Shown here: positions 19,801 through 25,938 of the stretch, piece by piece
Position numbering within the stretch: position 1 is the first letter of the stretch
Layout of the letters: every line of letters starts with the position of its first letter
Assembly: GCA_035274225.1 (NCBI GenBank)
Contig: DATEOK010000289.1
Location: forward strand, 1 to 25,938
Length of the DNA stretch: 25,938 bases
Direction of reading: 5' to 3'
Origin: Dongia_A sp035274225
GTDB taxonomy: Bacteria; Pseudomonadota; Alphaproteobacteria; Dongiales; Dongiaceae
The notes under the pieces: model-generated
The model's input: only the letters and a program-made list of their open reading frames with translations
Told to the model about the DNA's origin: nothing
Database searches by the model: none
Position numbers and translations under genes: made by a program

Positions 19801-20478
19801 ATGCTGACCCGCCGTTCTCTCATGATTGCCGGATTGACCGCGCCCGCTGCCGTGTTGGGTGCCCGCGCTGCCCTGGCGCTGACCCAACAGCAGGAGGTGC
19901 TCGACAAGGCGCGCATCAGCTTCGAGAAGCTGATCACCTCGGTCGAGTTCGGCGAGCTGCCAGGCTACATGAAGCGGGCCAAGGCGGTCCTTATCTTCCC
20001 CGAGCTCTACAAGGGCGGCTTCATCCTCGGCGCCGAGGGCGGCTATGGCGTGCTGTCGGCGCGCGGCGGCGACGGCTGGAGCCAGCCGGCCTTCTACGAC
20101 CTGGTGGCCGGCAGCCTCGGCCTGCAGATCGGCGGCCAGGTCAGCGAAGTGGTGCTGACCATCATGAGCGACAAGGCGCTCAATGCCGTGCTGACCAACC
20201 AGCTCAAGTTCGGCGGCGACATGGCAATCGCGGTCGGCCCCATCGGCAAGGGCCTCGGCGCCGACACCACCACCAACATGCAGGCCGACGTCTATTCCTT
20301 CGCCAAGACCGCTGGCCTGTTCGGCGGCGTTTCGTTCGAAGGCGCCGGCATCATCAAGAAGGACGACTGGAATGCCGCCTATTACGGCCAGGGCGCGACC
20401 CCGCGCGGCATCGTGATGGAAGGCAAGTTCAAGAACCCCAACACGCAGGCGCTGTTGAAGAGCCTGCAGCCGTACTAG
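19801..20478 (+). CDS. Tat-exported SYLF/YSC84-domain lipid-binding protein
   Basis: A twin-arginine leader (LTRRSLMIAG) followed by a hydrophobic run and ALA near residue 26 suggests folded export to the periplasm. The remaining 200 residues fit the SYLF (YSC84, DUF500-type) domain: KRAKAVLIFPELYKGGFILGAEGGYGVL, then FYDLVAGSLGLQIGGQVSEVVL and the glycine-rich DTTTNMQADVYSFAKTAGLF. SYLF domains bind membranes or phosphoinositides in eukaryotes; in bacteria the role is not settled. AGGAGG at 19787-19792 sits 8 bases before the ATG, the clearest ribosome site in the window, which suggests good expression. The Sco gene starts 7 bp after its stop. Confidence 0.88.
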   Translation: MLTRRSLMIAGLTAPAAVLGARAALALTQQQEVLDKARISFEKLITSVEFGELPGYMKRAKAVLIFPELYKGGFILGAEGGYGVLSARGGDGWSQPAFYDLVAGSLGLQIGGQVSEVVLTIMSDKALNAVLTNQLKFGGDMAIAVGPIGKGLGADTTTNMQADVYSFAKTAGLFGGVSFEGAGIIKKDDWNAAYYGQGATPRGIVMEGKFKNPNTQALLKSLQPY

Positions 20479-20485
20479 GCGGATC

Positions 20486-21088
20486 ATGAATTCGGTTTGG
20501 ACACGGCGGGCGCTTACCGCATTCCTGCTCGCCGTGCTGGTGATCTGCGGCATCCTGCTCTATCGGCTGGTGCTGGAGCGCGTGACGCCGGAGACCGTCA
20601 GCGGCGAGGCGCTGGTCGGCGGCCCGTTCACGCTGACCGACCAGGACGGCAGCACGGTCACCGACCAGACCTACAAGGGCAAGCTGATGCTGATCTATTT
20701 CGGCTTCACCTATTGCCCCGATGCCTGCCCGACCGCGCTCGGCGTCATGAGCGCCGCGCTCGACAAGCTGGACCTGGCGGCCGAGCGCGTCGTGCCGATC
20801 CTTATCTCGGTCGATCCCGCGCGCGACACGCCGCAGGTGCTCAAGGACTACGTCTCCAACTTCCATCCGCGGATGGTGGGATTGACCGGCACGCCGGAGC
20901 AGATCGCGCAGGTCGCCAAGGCCTATCGCGTCTGGTACGAGAAGGCCGCCGGCGCGACCAGCGGTGAATATCTGATGAACCACACGGTGCTGATCTACCT
21001 CATGGACGGCGAGGGCAAATACCTCGCCAACTTCGGCCCCGAAGCCACACCGGACCAGGTCGCGGACGAGATTCGCAAGCACCTGTAG
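20486..21088 (+). CDS. Sco1/SenC-family copper chaperone
   Basis: The 200-residue protein has one N-terminal membrane anchor (about 9-28) and a periplasmic thioredoxin-like domain. Copper ligands are C77 and C81 in TYCPDACP and H166 in LMNHTVLIYL, the complete Sco set. Sco proteins load the CuA or CuB site of cytochrome oxidases or reduce its cysteines. Redox control by RegB/RegA (13693-15551) makes sense for such a gene, but no binding site was identified. It follows the SYLF gene by 7 bp and is likely cotranscribed. Confidence 0.93.
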   Translation: MNSVWTRRALTAFLLAVLVICGILLYRLVLERVTPETVSGEALVGGPFTLTDQDGSTVTDQTYKGKLMLIYFGFTYCPDACPTALGVMSAALDKLDLAAERVVPILISVDPARDTPQVLKDYVSNFHPRMVGLTGTPEQIAQVAKAYRVWYEKAAGATSGEYLMNHTVLIYLMDGEGKYLANFGPEATPDQVADEIRKHL

Positions 21089-21172
21089 GATGGCGGTCAG
21101 CTAGCCAGCTATACCCGATCTGTTGTATTTCAGGCTTGGGCTGATCTGGTCCTGGACCGGGGGGAGCGCGGC

Positions 21173-21235
21173 ATGTTCGAATTGCTGGCGGTGCGGCCGC
21201 TTGGCCGCGCGTCGTCGCGTCGTTTCGAGCCATGA
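21173..21235 (+). CDS. Short leader ORF coupled to the FdtA-like gene
   Basis: A 20-codon frame (MFELLAVRPLGRASSRRFEP) starts at an ATG preceded by the purine-rich GGGGGGAG at a good distance. Its TGA overlaps the next start codon in an ATGA. The next gene has almost no ribosome site of its own, so coupling through this leader is plausible. A chance frame cannot be excluded. No known family is recognisable. Confidence 0.3.
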   Translation: MFELLAVRPLGRASSRRFEP

Positions 21236-21633
21236 ACCAGGTCGGCAACCGGATCGGCACTGGCGACAAGGCCCGCGAGGTGGACGTGCCGCAATTCGTC
21301 GACTCTCGGGGTCGCCTTGCGGTTTTCGAACGGCTCCACCCCCTCCCGTTCAAACCGGTACGGGCGTTCGTCATCAGTGAGGTGCCGAAGGGCGAGCACC
21401 GTGCGCGACACACAGTGCCCTGTAACCAGTTTTTGTGGATGGCTGCCGGTTCCTGCTGGGCCGTTGTTCGAGCCGATGAGCAGTGCGACGCGGCGGACCA
21501 ACAGCGTTTCCGCCTGACGGCAAACGGCCGGGGGCTTTACCTGCCGCGGGGCGTATGGATCGACTTGTACGAATTCACCGCCGGCAGCATCCTGATTTGC
21601 TTGGCGGATGCCGAGTATGTGGCGCGTGTCTAG
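21232..21633 (+). CDS. FdtA/QdtA-like cupin, possible dTDP-sugar 3,4-ketoisomerase
   Basis: The 133-residue protein follows the WxcM/FdtA cupin pattern: DSRGRLAVFE, the YY-type strand VRAFVISEVPKGEHRARH, CNQFLWMAAGSCWAV and GLYLPRGVWIDLYEF. Such enzymes turn a 4-keto-6-deoxy dTDP sugar into the 3-keto form for amination. In FdtA two histidines (the HAH motif) shape the active site; here the motif reads HTV, so only the first histidine remains. The usual C-terminal tail with YDExDYIRxY is missing too, so activity is uncertain and a shifted substrate or binding role is possible. It overlaps the downstream aminotransferase, whose product would follow naturally. It is recognisably a family member, but no specific symbol is claimed. 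Confidence 0.7.
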   Translation: MNQVGNRIGTGDKAREVDVPQFVDSRGRLAVFERLHPLPFKPVRAFVISEVPKGEHRARHTVPCNQFLWMAAGSCWAVVRADEQCDAADQQRFRLTANGRGLYLPRGVWIDLYEFTAGSILICLADAEYVARV

Positions 21634-22738
21634 CCCACGCACGCCCATCGTTCGCATCCCACAAGCCGATCCCGCGCGTCGGCTCGATCGCTATCGCTCG
21701 GCGATCGACCAGGCAGTGCGGAAGGTCTTCGGCAGCGGTTACTTGCTGTCGGGTCCGGAAACCGCGGCCTTCGAAACCGAATTCGCGCAATATCTTGGCG
21801 TGCGCCACGCAGTTGCTGTCAGTTCCGGCACTGCCGCGCTCGCCATCGCTTTGCAGGCTTTGGGAATCGGTCCAGGAGACGAGGTGATAGCACCCGCCTT
21901 GACCGCTCCCGCGACTGCCGGCGCCATACGCCGCAGTGGCGCGACCCCGGTCTTCGTGGATGTGGATCCGGCGAGCTGGAACATCAGCCCCGCGGCGATC
22001 GAATCGGCAATCGGCCCTCGCACCGTGGCGGTCGTGCCCGTTCATCTGCACGGCACGCCGGCCGCGCTGCGGTCCATCCTCGACATCGCGGCGCGGCACG
22101 GACTCCGGGTGGTTGAGGACTGCGCTCAGGCACACGGCGCCTCGATCGACGGTCGCCTGGTGGGAACGCTGGGCGATGTCGCGGCTTTCAGCTTCTATCC
22201 CACGAAGAATCTCGGTGCGGCAGGCGACGCAGGCGCCATCGTTACGTCGGACATCCAAGTGGCGGAGCGGGCACGGCGGCTGCGCGCGCACGGGCTCGAC
22301 GACAACGGTGTCGCCGTGGAATTGGGCGAAACCGGTCGTATCGATGAAGTGCAAGCCGCCATCCTGCGTGTGCTGCTGCCGCATCTCAACGACACAAATC
22401 GCGAGCGCCGCGATTTGGCTGCGAACTACCGCGCTGGATTGAAGGATGCGCCGGTTGCGCTGCCGCCGAATGCCGAGGGCGCGGTCTACCATCAGTTTGC
22501 CGTTCTGGTTGATGGGCGCGACCAGGTGAAGGCACGCATGGCCCAGGGCGGCATTCTGACCGGTATCCACTATGGCCGGGCCTTGCATCAGCATCCGGCC
22601 TTTGCGCAGCCTGGGTGCAGCTTGCCGGTCGCGGAAAGCCTGGGTGCACGTCTGCTCAGCCTGCCGATCCAGCCGGAGGTCGTCACCGGGCGCGTCGAAG
22701 AGGTTATCGCGTGTCTGTTGCGGAGCCTGGACCGATGA
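21608..22738 (+). CDS. DegT/DnrJ/EryC1-type sugar aminotransferase
   Basis: The 376-residue, PLP-dependent fold-type I enzyme transfers an amino group to a keto sugar nucleotide. Seen in the chain: SSGTAALAIAL (72 on), VEDCAQAHGA with cofactor-binding D171, and SFYPTKNLGAAGDAGAI with Schiff-base lysine K200. This form is close to FdtB/QdtB and DesV-like 3-aminotransferases. The start overlaps the FdtA-like gene by 26 bp, or by 17 bp if the in-frame ATG at 21617 is used. Its stop overlaps the acyltransferase start by 4 bp. Given the neighbour it probably aminates C3, but C4 is not excluded. Confidence 0.92.
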   Translation: MPSMWRVSSPRTPIVRIPQADPARRLDRYRSAIDQAVRKVFGSGYLLSGPETAAFETEFAQYLGVRHAVAVSSGTAALAIALQALGIGPGDEVIAPALTAPATAGAIRRSGATPVFVDVDPASWNISPAAIESAIGPRTVAVVPVHLHGTPAALRSILDIAARHGLRVVEDCAQAHGASIDGRLVGTLGDVAAFSFYPTKNLGAAGDAGAIVTSDIQVAERARRLRAHGLDDNGVAVELGETGRIDEVQAAILRVLLPHLNDTNRERRDLAANYRAGLKDAPVALPPNAEGAVYHQFAVLVDGRDQVKARMAQGGILTGIHYGRALHQHPAFAQPGCSLPVAESLGARLLSLPIQPEVVTGRVEEVIACLLRSLDR

Positions 22739-23373
22739 ACGGCATCGTTCTGTTCGGCGCTGGATCGCCGATCTGCGCCGACGTTGCCGAGACATGCCGG
22801 CGCAACGGTCATGCGATCGTGGCGGCGATCAGGAACGTGTCCGGCGCGGTGTATGTCGACGCGTCGGTTCGCGTCATCGAGGCGGCGGACGTGACGCCGG
22901 ACCTTGCCTTGGTGCCCTTTGTGTTGCCGCTGTTCGGTCCGCAGAATCGCCGGATTGCGCTTGCTGCTGCCACCGGTCTCGGATTTCGCAATCCGGCGCA
23001 GCTGGTGGACTGCACCGCGATTGTCGCCGGTGATTGCCGGATCGCCGCCGGCGCTTATGTCAACGCCGGCTGCATCATCGGTAGCGGCACGAAGCTGGAT
23101 GCCTTTGCCTTCTGCAATCGCGGCGCCAACATCGGGCATCACTGTTGGATTGGAGGGTTTGCTTCGATCGGTCCTGGGGTCGTGTTGGCGGGATCGGTGA
23201 CGATAGGCGAGGATAGCCAGATCGGTGCCGGCGCGACGATATTGCCGAAGGTGACAATCGGCGCCCGCGCTGTCGTCGCACCTGGAGCGGTAGTAGCCCG
23301 CGCCGTTCCGGACGGCGGCTTTGCCGCGGGAAATCCCGCACGCATCCTTGCACGGCCGGCGGCACAGGATTGA
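22735..23373 (+). CDS. Hexapeptide-repeat acyltransferase of the NeuD/PglD type
   Basis: The 212-residue protein has a short Rossmann-like N-terminal unit (GIVLFGAGSP) that binds the nucleotide sugar in PglD, followed by a left-handed beta helix of hexapeptide repeats from about 85 to 195. Likely catalytic histidine is H135 in NIGHHCWIGGFASIGPG. The end with AVPDGGFAAGNPAR is typical. Such enzymes acetylate the amino group made by the preceding transaminase using acetyl-CoA. The ATGA overlap with the aminotransferase gene implies a matched pair. The acyl donor is not shown. Confidence 0.87.
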   Translation: MNGIVLFGAGSPICADVAETCRRNGHAIVAAIRNVSGAVYVDASVRVIEAADVTPDLALVPFVLPLFGPQNRRIALAAATGLGFRNPAQLVDCTAIVAGDCRIAAGAYVNAGCIIGSGTKLDAFAFCNRGANIGHHCWIGGFASIGPGVVLAGSVTIGEDSQIGAGATILPKVTIGARAVVAPGAVVARAVPDGGFAAGNPARILARPAAQD

Positions 23374-23375
23374 AT

Positions 23376-24269
23376 ATGTTCGGATGGCGCCGTCCCGTCG
23401 TCCACATGTACGCCGTGTGCTGGAACGAGGCACACCTGCTGCCGTTCCTGTTCCGCAACTATGAGCCATGGGTACAGCGCTTCGTCTTCTTCGACAATGG
23501 CTCGACCGACGGGACGCAGGCGCTGCTGTCAGCCAAACGAAACGTCGAGCTGCGCCAGTTCCCCTGGACCGATCCGGACTCTTTCGTGCAATCGCACCGA
23601 ACGCTGCACAACAGGTGCTGGCGCGAAAGCTGCGGTGTCGCCGATTGGGTTGTCGTAACCGCCACCGACGAGCATCTCCATCACCCGAACATGCTCGGCT
23701 TCCTGCGGCGATGTGACCGCCGTGGTGTCACCTGCGTCCCGGCACTCGGCTACCATATGGTGACGAAGCAATTTCCGGCGGCGGACACACACCTCGCCAA
23801 AGTGCACACACTCGGCGCGCCAAGTTCGAATATGAACAAGCTGAGACTGTTCAAGCCGGATCTGGTGCAGCCGAATATCGCGATCGGCGGCCATGGCGCC
23901 GACCCGGCTGGGCATGTGGTGTATCCACGACGCGACGAGTTGCTGCTGCTTCACTACAAATGGCTTGGCCTTGAGTATCTCGTGGAGCGGCACAAGCTGC
24001 TTGACACTGGCCTGCGCGCCGGCGACCGCCTGAATGACTGGGGCGTGCACTATAAGCTGGATCGCGCCGAACTCGAACGGGACTTCGAGCGCTTGTGGCG
24101 AGAGGCGGTGGATATCCGGGATCCCGGTTACGTCCCATGGCGGGATCATCCGCACCGGCGCTTTTGGCGCACCGACCATCAGCCGCCACAGGTCGCAATG
24201 CGCAAGCCACGGCGCTATCCGCGCTTGCATCGGCTCTGGATGCAACTGAAGAAAATGGGCGGATCGTGA
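23376..24269 (+). CDS. Family 2-like glycosyltransferase
   Basis: The 297-residue protein has an N-terminal GT-A pattern: VHMYAVCWNEAHLLPFLFRNY, the nucleotide-binding FFDNGSTDGT (38-47), and VVVTATDEHLHHP (92-104) where most relatives read DADEF, so the first aspartate of the metal motif is replaced. It resembles the Glyco_tranf_2_4 group of short, single-domain enzymes. A lysine/arginine-rich C-terminal end (about 275-295) may touch the membrane. The ATG at 23376 lies 2 bp after the acyltransferase stop and AGGA lies 6 bases before it; a TTG at 23370 is less likely. It would move the modified sugar onto a glycan or lipid. The acceptor is unknown. Confidence 0.8.
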   Translation: MFGWRRPVVHMYAVCWNEAHLLPFLFRNYEPWVQRFVFFDNGSTDGTQALLSAKRNVELRQFPWTDPDSFVQSHRTLHNRCWRESCGVADWVVVTATDEHLHHPNMLGFLRRCDRRGVTCVPALGYHMVTKQFPAADTHLAKVHTLGAPSSNMNKLRLFKPDLVQPNIAIGGHGADPAGHVVYPRRDELLLLHYKWLGLEYLVERHKLLDTGLRAGDRLNDWGVHYKLDRAELERDFERLWREAVDIRDPGYVPWRDHPHRRFWRTDHQPPQVAMRKPRRYPRLHRLWMQLKKMGGS

Positions 24270-24332
24270 AAGCGCGGCTTGAAGCACGGCATGTTAACCA
24301 ATTCAACAAGTCATACAAAAGTCTAGTTGCGC

Positions 24333-24402
24333 CCGAGTCCCGCGCTTCGTAACGTCGGCGACCTTTCGGGGGGGAAGGTCGGTGTCCGAGTCGCGCGCTT
24401 TG
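24333..24402. other. Direct repeat flanking a hairpin in the phaZ leader
   Basis: A 17-base unit, CCGAGTCCCGCGCTTCG, occurs at 24333-24349 and again at 24386-24402 with two changes. Between the copies is GACCTT...AAGGTC (24360-24380), an inverted repeat with a loop that includes seven G residues. It falls 30-100 bp before the phaZ start. It could be an attenuator, a small-RNA target or a DNA binding site. Nothing more can be said from sequence alone. Confidence 0.35.
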
Positions 24403-24433
24403 CGCGGCAGCGCCGGTGAGCGGAAGGACGAGC

Positions 24434-25657
24434 ATGCTCTATCAAGCGATCGAAGCCCATTTGGCGAGCCTCACGCCGGCGCGGCTGACGGCGCGCTGGA
24501 TGCACCAGATGATGTCGCATCCGATGCTGCCGCACTCCTACACCACCGGCTTCCGCGCCGCCGCCGCCTGGTTCGAGCTCTTCGACCGCGCCACCCAGCG
24601 CCGGCTTAAGCCGGCCTTCGGCCTCGATGCCACGCTGATCGATGAGGCACCGATCGCGGTGCGCGAACAGGTGGTGGTGGAAAAGCCGTTCTGCCGCCTG
24701 CTGCATTTTGCCCGTGACCTGAAGCTGCCGCGCAACGATCCGCGTGTGCTGGTGGTGGCGCCGATGTCCGGCCACTATGCCTCCCTGCTGCGCGGCACGG
24801 TGGAGACGTTGCTGCCCGCGCACGAGGTCTACATCACCGACTGGACCGACGCTCGGCTGGTGCCCTTGAGCGCCGGCGGCTTCGACCTTGCCGACTATAT
24901 CGACACCATCATCGACTTCCTGCGCGTGCTGGGCCCCGACACGCACGTGATGGCGGTGTGCCAGCCTTCGCCGCCGGTGCTCGCCGCAACCGCACTGATG
25001 GCGGCGGACGGCGATGCCGCGACGCCGAGGAGCCTGACCCTGATGGGCGGTCCGGTCGATACCCGCGTCAACCCGACCCAGGTCAATGTCGTCGGCGCCA
25101 GCCAGAGCCTCGACTGGTTCGAGCGCAAGGTGATCGACCTGGTGCCGCCGCACTATCCGGGCGCGATGCGGCGAGTCTATCCCGGCTTCCTGCAGCTCGG
25201 CGGCTTTATGTCGATGAACCCGGACCGCCACGTGCAATCGCACATCGATTTCTTCCATCACCTAGTGGTGGGCGACGGCGAGAGCGCGGCGGGGCACCGG
25301 CGCTTCTACGACGAGTATCTCTCGGTCATGGACCTCTCGGCGGACTTCTATCTCGACACCATCCGCCACGTGTTCCAGGAGCATTCACTGCCGGTCGGCA
25401 CCTTCACCCATCGCGGCGAGAAGGTGGAGCCAGCGGCGATCAAGAAGACCGCGCTCATGACCATCGAAGGCGAGCTCGACGACATCTCAGGGTTGGGCCA
25501 GACCAAGGCCGCCCACGACCTCTGCCGCAACATCCCTGCCGCCAAGCGCCGCCATTTCGAGCAGGAAGGCGTCGGCCACTACGGCATCTTCAACGGCCGC
25601 AAATGGCGCCAGAGCATCTATCCGGCCTGGGCGGAGTTCATCCGTAGTGTGCGATAG
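24434..25657 (+). CDS. phaZ: Intracellular polyhydroxyalkanoate depolymerase
   Basis: This 407-residue alpha/beta-hydrolase breaks down stored polyhydroxybutyrate granules in the cytoplasm; it lacks a signal peptide. The nucleophile is cysteine C176 in HVMAVCQPSPPV, as in the intracellular PhaZ of Ralstonia, not the serine of extracellular forms. The acid is D349 or D350 in IEGELDDISG and the histidine is H382 in GVGHYGIF. The N-terminal part (YQAIEAH...MLPHSYTTGF) and GGPVDTRVNPTQVN are also family-specific. The ATG at 24434 has GGAAGGA upstream (24422-24428). The codon use is like the flanking core genes and unlike the sugar cassette immediately before it. Confidence 0.95.
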   Translation: MLYQAIEAHLASLTPARLTARWMHQMMSHPMLPHSYTTGFRAAAAWFELFDRATQRRLKPAFGLDATLIDEAPIAVREQVVVEKPFCRLLHFARDLKLPRNDPRVLVVAPMSGHYASLLRGTVETLLPAHEVYITDWTDARLVPLSAGGFDLADYIDTIIDFLRVLGPDTHVMAVCQPSPPVLAATALMAADGDAATPRSLTLMGGPVDTRVNPTQVNVVGASQSLDWFERKVIDLVPPHYPGAMRRVYPGFLQLGGFMSMNPDRHVQSHIDFFHHLVVGDGESAAGHRRFYDEYLSVMDLSADFYLDTIRHVFQEHSLPVGTFTHRGEKVEPAAIKKTALMTIEGELDDISGLGQTKAAHDLCRNIPAAKRRHFEQEGVGHYGIFNGRKWRQSIYPAWAEFIRSVR

Positions 25658-25769
25658 CTACCCTACGAGCTCGCACGGCACGTCATTCTGCACGGTGGTG
25701 CGATAGAGCGTGCGCCCCTGGTCCGGCGGGCAGCCGGCGGCAAGGTCCATGGTCGAGCGGTCGCGGCTG

Positions 25770-25938
25770 TCAGCTATCGACTTCGACGTGTGTAGGCGCG
25801 CCGTCCTTGAAAAAGACCGTGAAATGACTGCGGCGTCGATCGCGCTTGCACTCGTATCCTACATCCCAAGGCCGATTGTCGTCGCCGTCCAGCGGGATAG
25901 CGAGACCGGCGAGGACGTAAGCATCGCGCCATTGCGTG
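25770..25938 (-). CDS. C-terminal fragment of an unidentified protein
   Basis: The last 55 codons of a minus-strand frame enter from the right edge and stop with TGA at 25770-25772. The translation contains WRDAYVLAGLAIPLDGDD, then CKRDRRRSHFTVFFKDG and ends APTHVEVDS. About two thirds of third positions are G or C, in keeping with coding DNA but below most neighbours. I do not recognise the family. A second minus frame between 25857 and 25658 is also open and has even stronger G/C third positions, so a frameshift near the end is possible. Confidence 0.5.
   Translation of the reverse strand, partial: TQWRDAYVLAGLAIPLDGDDNRPWDVGYECKRDRRRSHFTVFFKDGAPTHVEVDS

Overview
The window is about 26 kb of GC-rich DNA with dense genes, strong G/C third-position bias and large open shadow frames. 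It carries RegB/RegA, an MmcB-family protein, an intracellular PHA depolymerase and hairpin-type intergenic repeats. Together these point to an alphaproteobacterial chromosome, probably Rhodospirillales-like. This placement comes from gene content only; no search was run. I saw no phage, insertion sequence, CRISPR array, tRNA or rRNA.

Layout. (1) 1-3827: the start of a LysR-type regulator diverges from a very large fused double ABC exporter resembling CydD and CydC joined in one chain; two short palindromes lie between them. (2) 4141-9012: an orphan membrane histidine kinase with four PAS-like units, then mtgA (peptidoglycan transglycosylase) divergent from an mmcB-like DNA-repair gene. (3) 9178-13533: a block that looks like cyclic-di-GMP signalling with the chemistry removed. 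It holds a membrane sensor with an HD-GYP domain lacking its HD dyad and GYP tyrosine, a LapG-type periplasmic cysteine protease with an intact C-H-D triad, and a soluble protein that reads as a degenerate GGDEF-EAL pair. (4) 13693-15551: the redox two-component pair regB-regA with a 4-bp overlap. (5) 15845-19642: a YcaQ-type DNA glycosylase behind cobT, divergent from cobS-cobC; together these cover assembly of the cobalamin nucleotide loop. (6) 19801-21088: a Tat-exported SYLF protein and an Sco1/SenC copper chaperone. (7) 21173-24269: a tightly overlapping sugar cassette (FdtA-like cupin, DegT aminotransferase, hexapeptide acyltransferase, glycosyltransferase), fitting synthesis and transfer of an acylated amino sugar. 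(8) 24434-25657: intracellular PHA depolymerase, followed by the C-terminal end of an unidentified minus-strand gene.

Four long inverted repeats sit between genes. Three of them share a hairpin and arm design, and three of the four lie between convergent gene ends, where they may also stop transcription.

The most interesting segment is 9178-13533. LapG proteases elsewhere are held by LapD, a membrane protein with inactive GGDEF and EAL domains. Here a LapG homologue lies between a soluble GGDEF-EAL-like protein and a membrane sensor with a dead HD-GYP domain, which could be a divided version of the same control logic. That link is inference from motifs and gene order.
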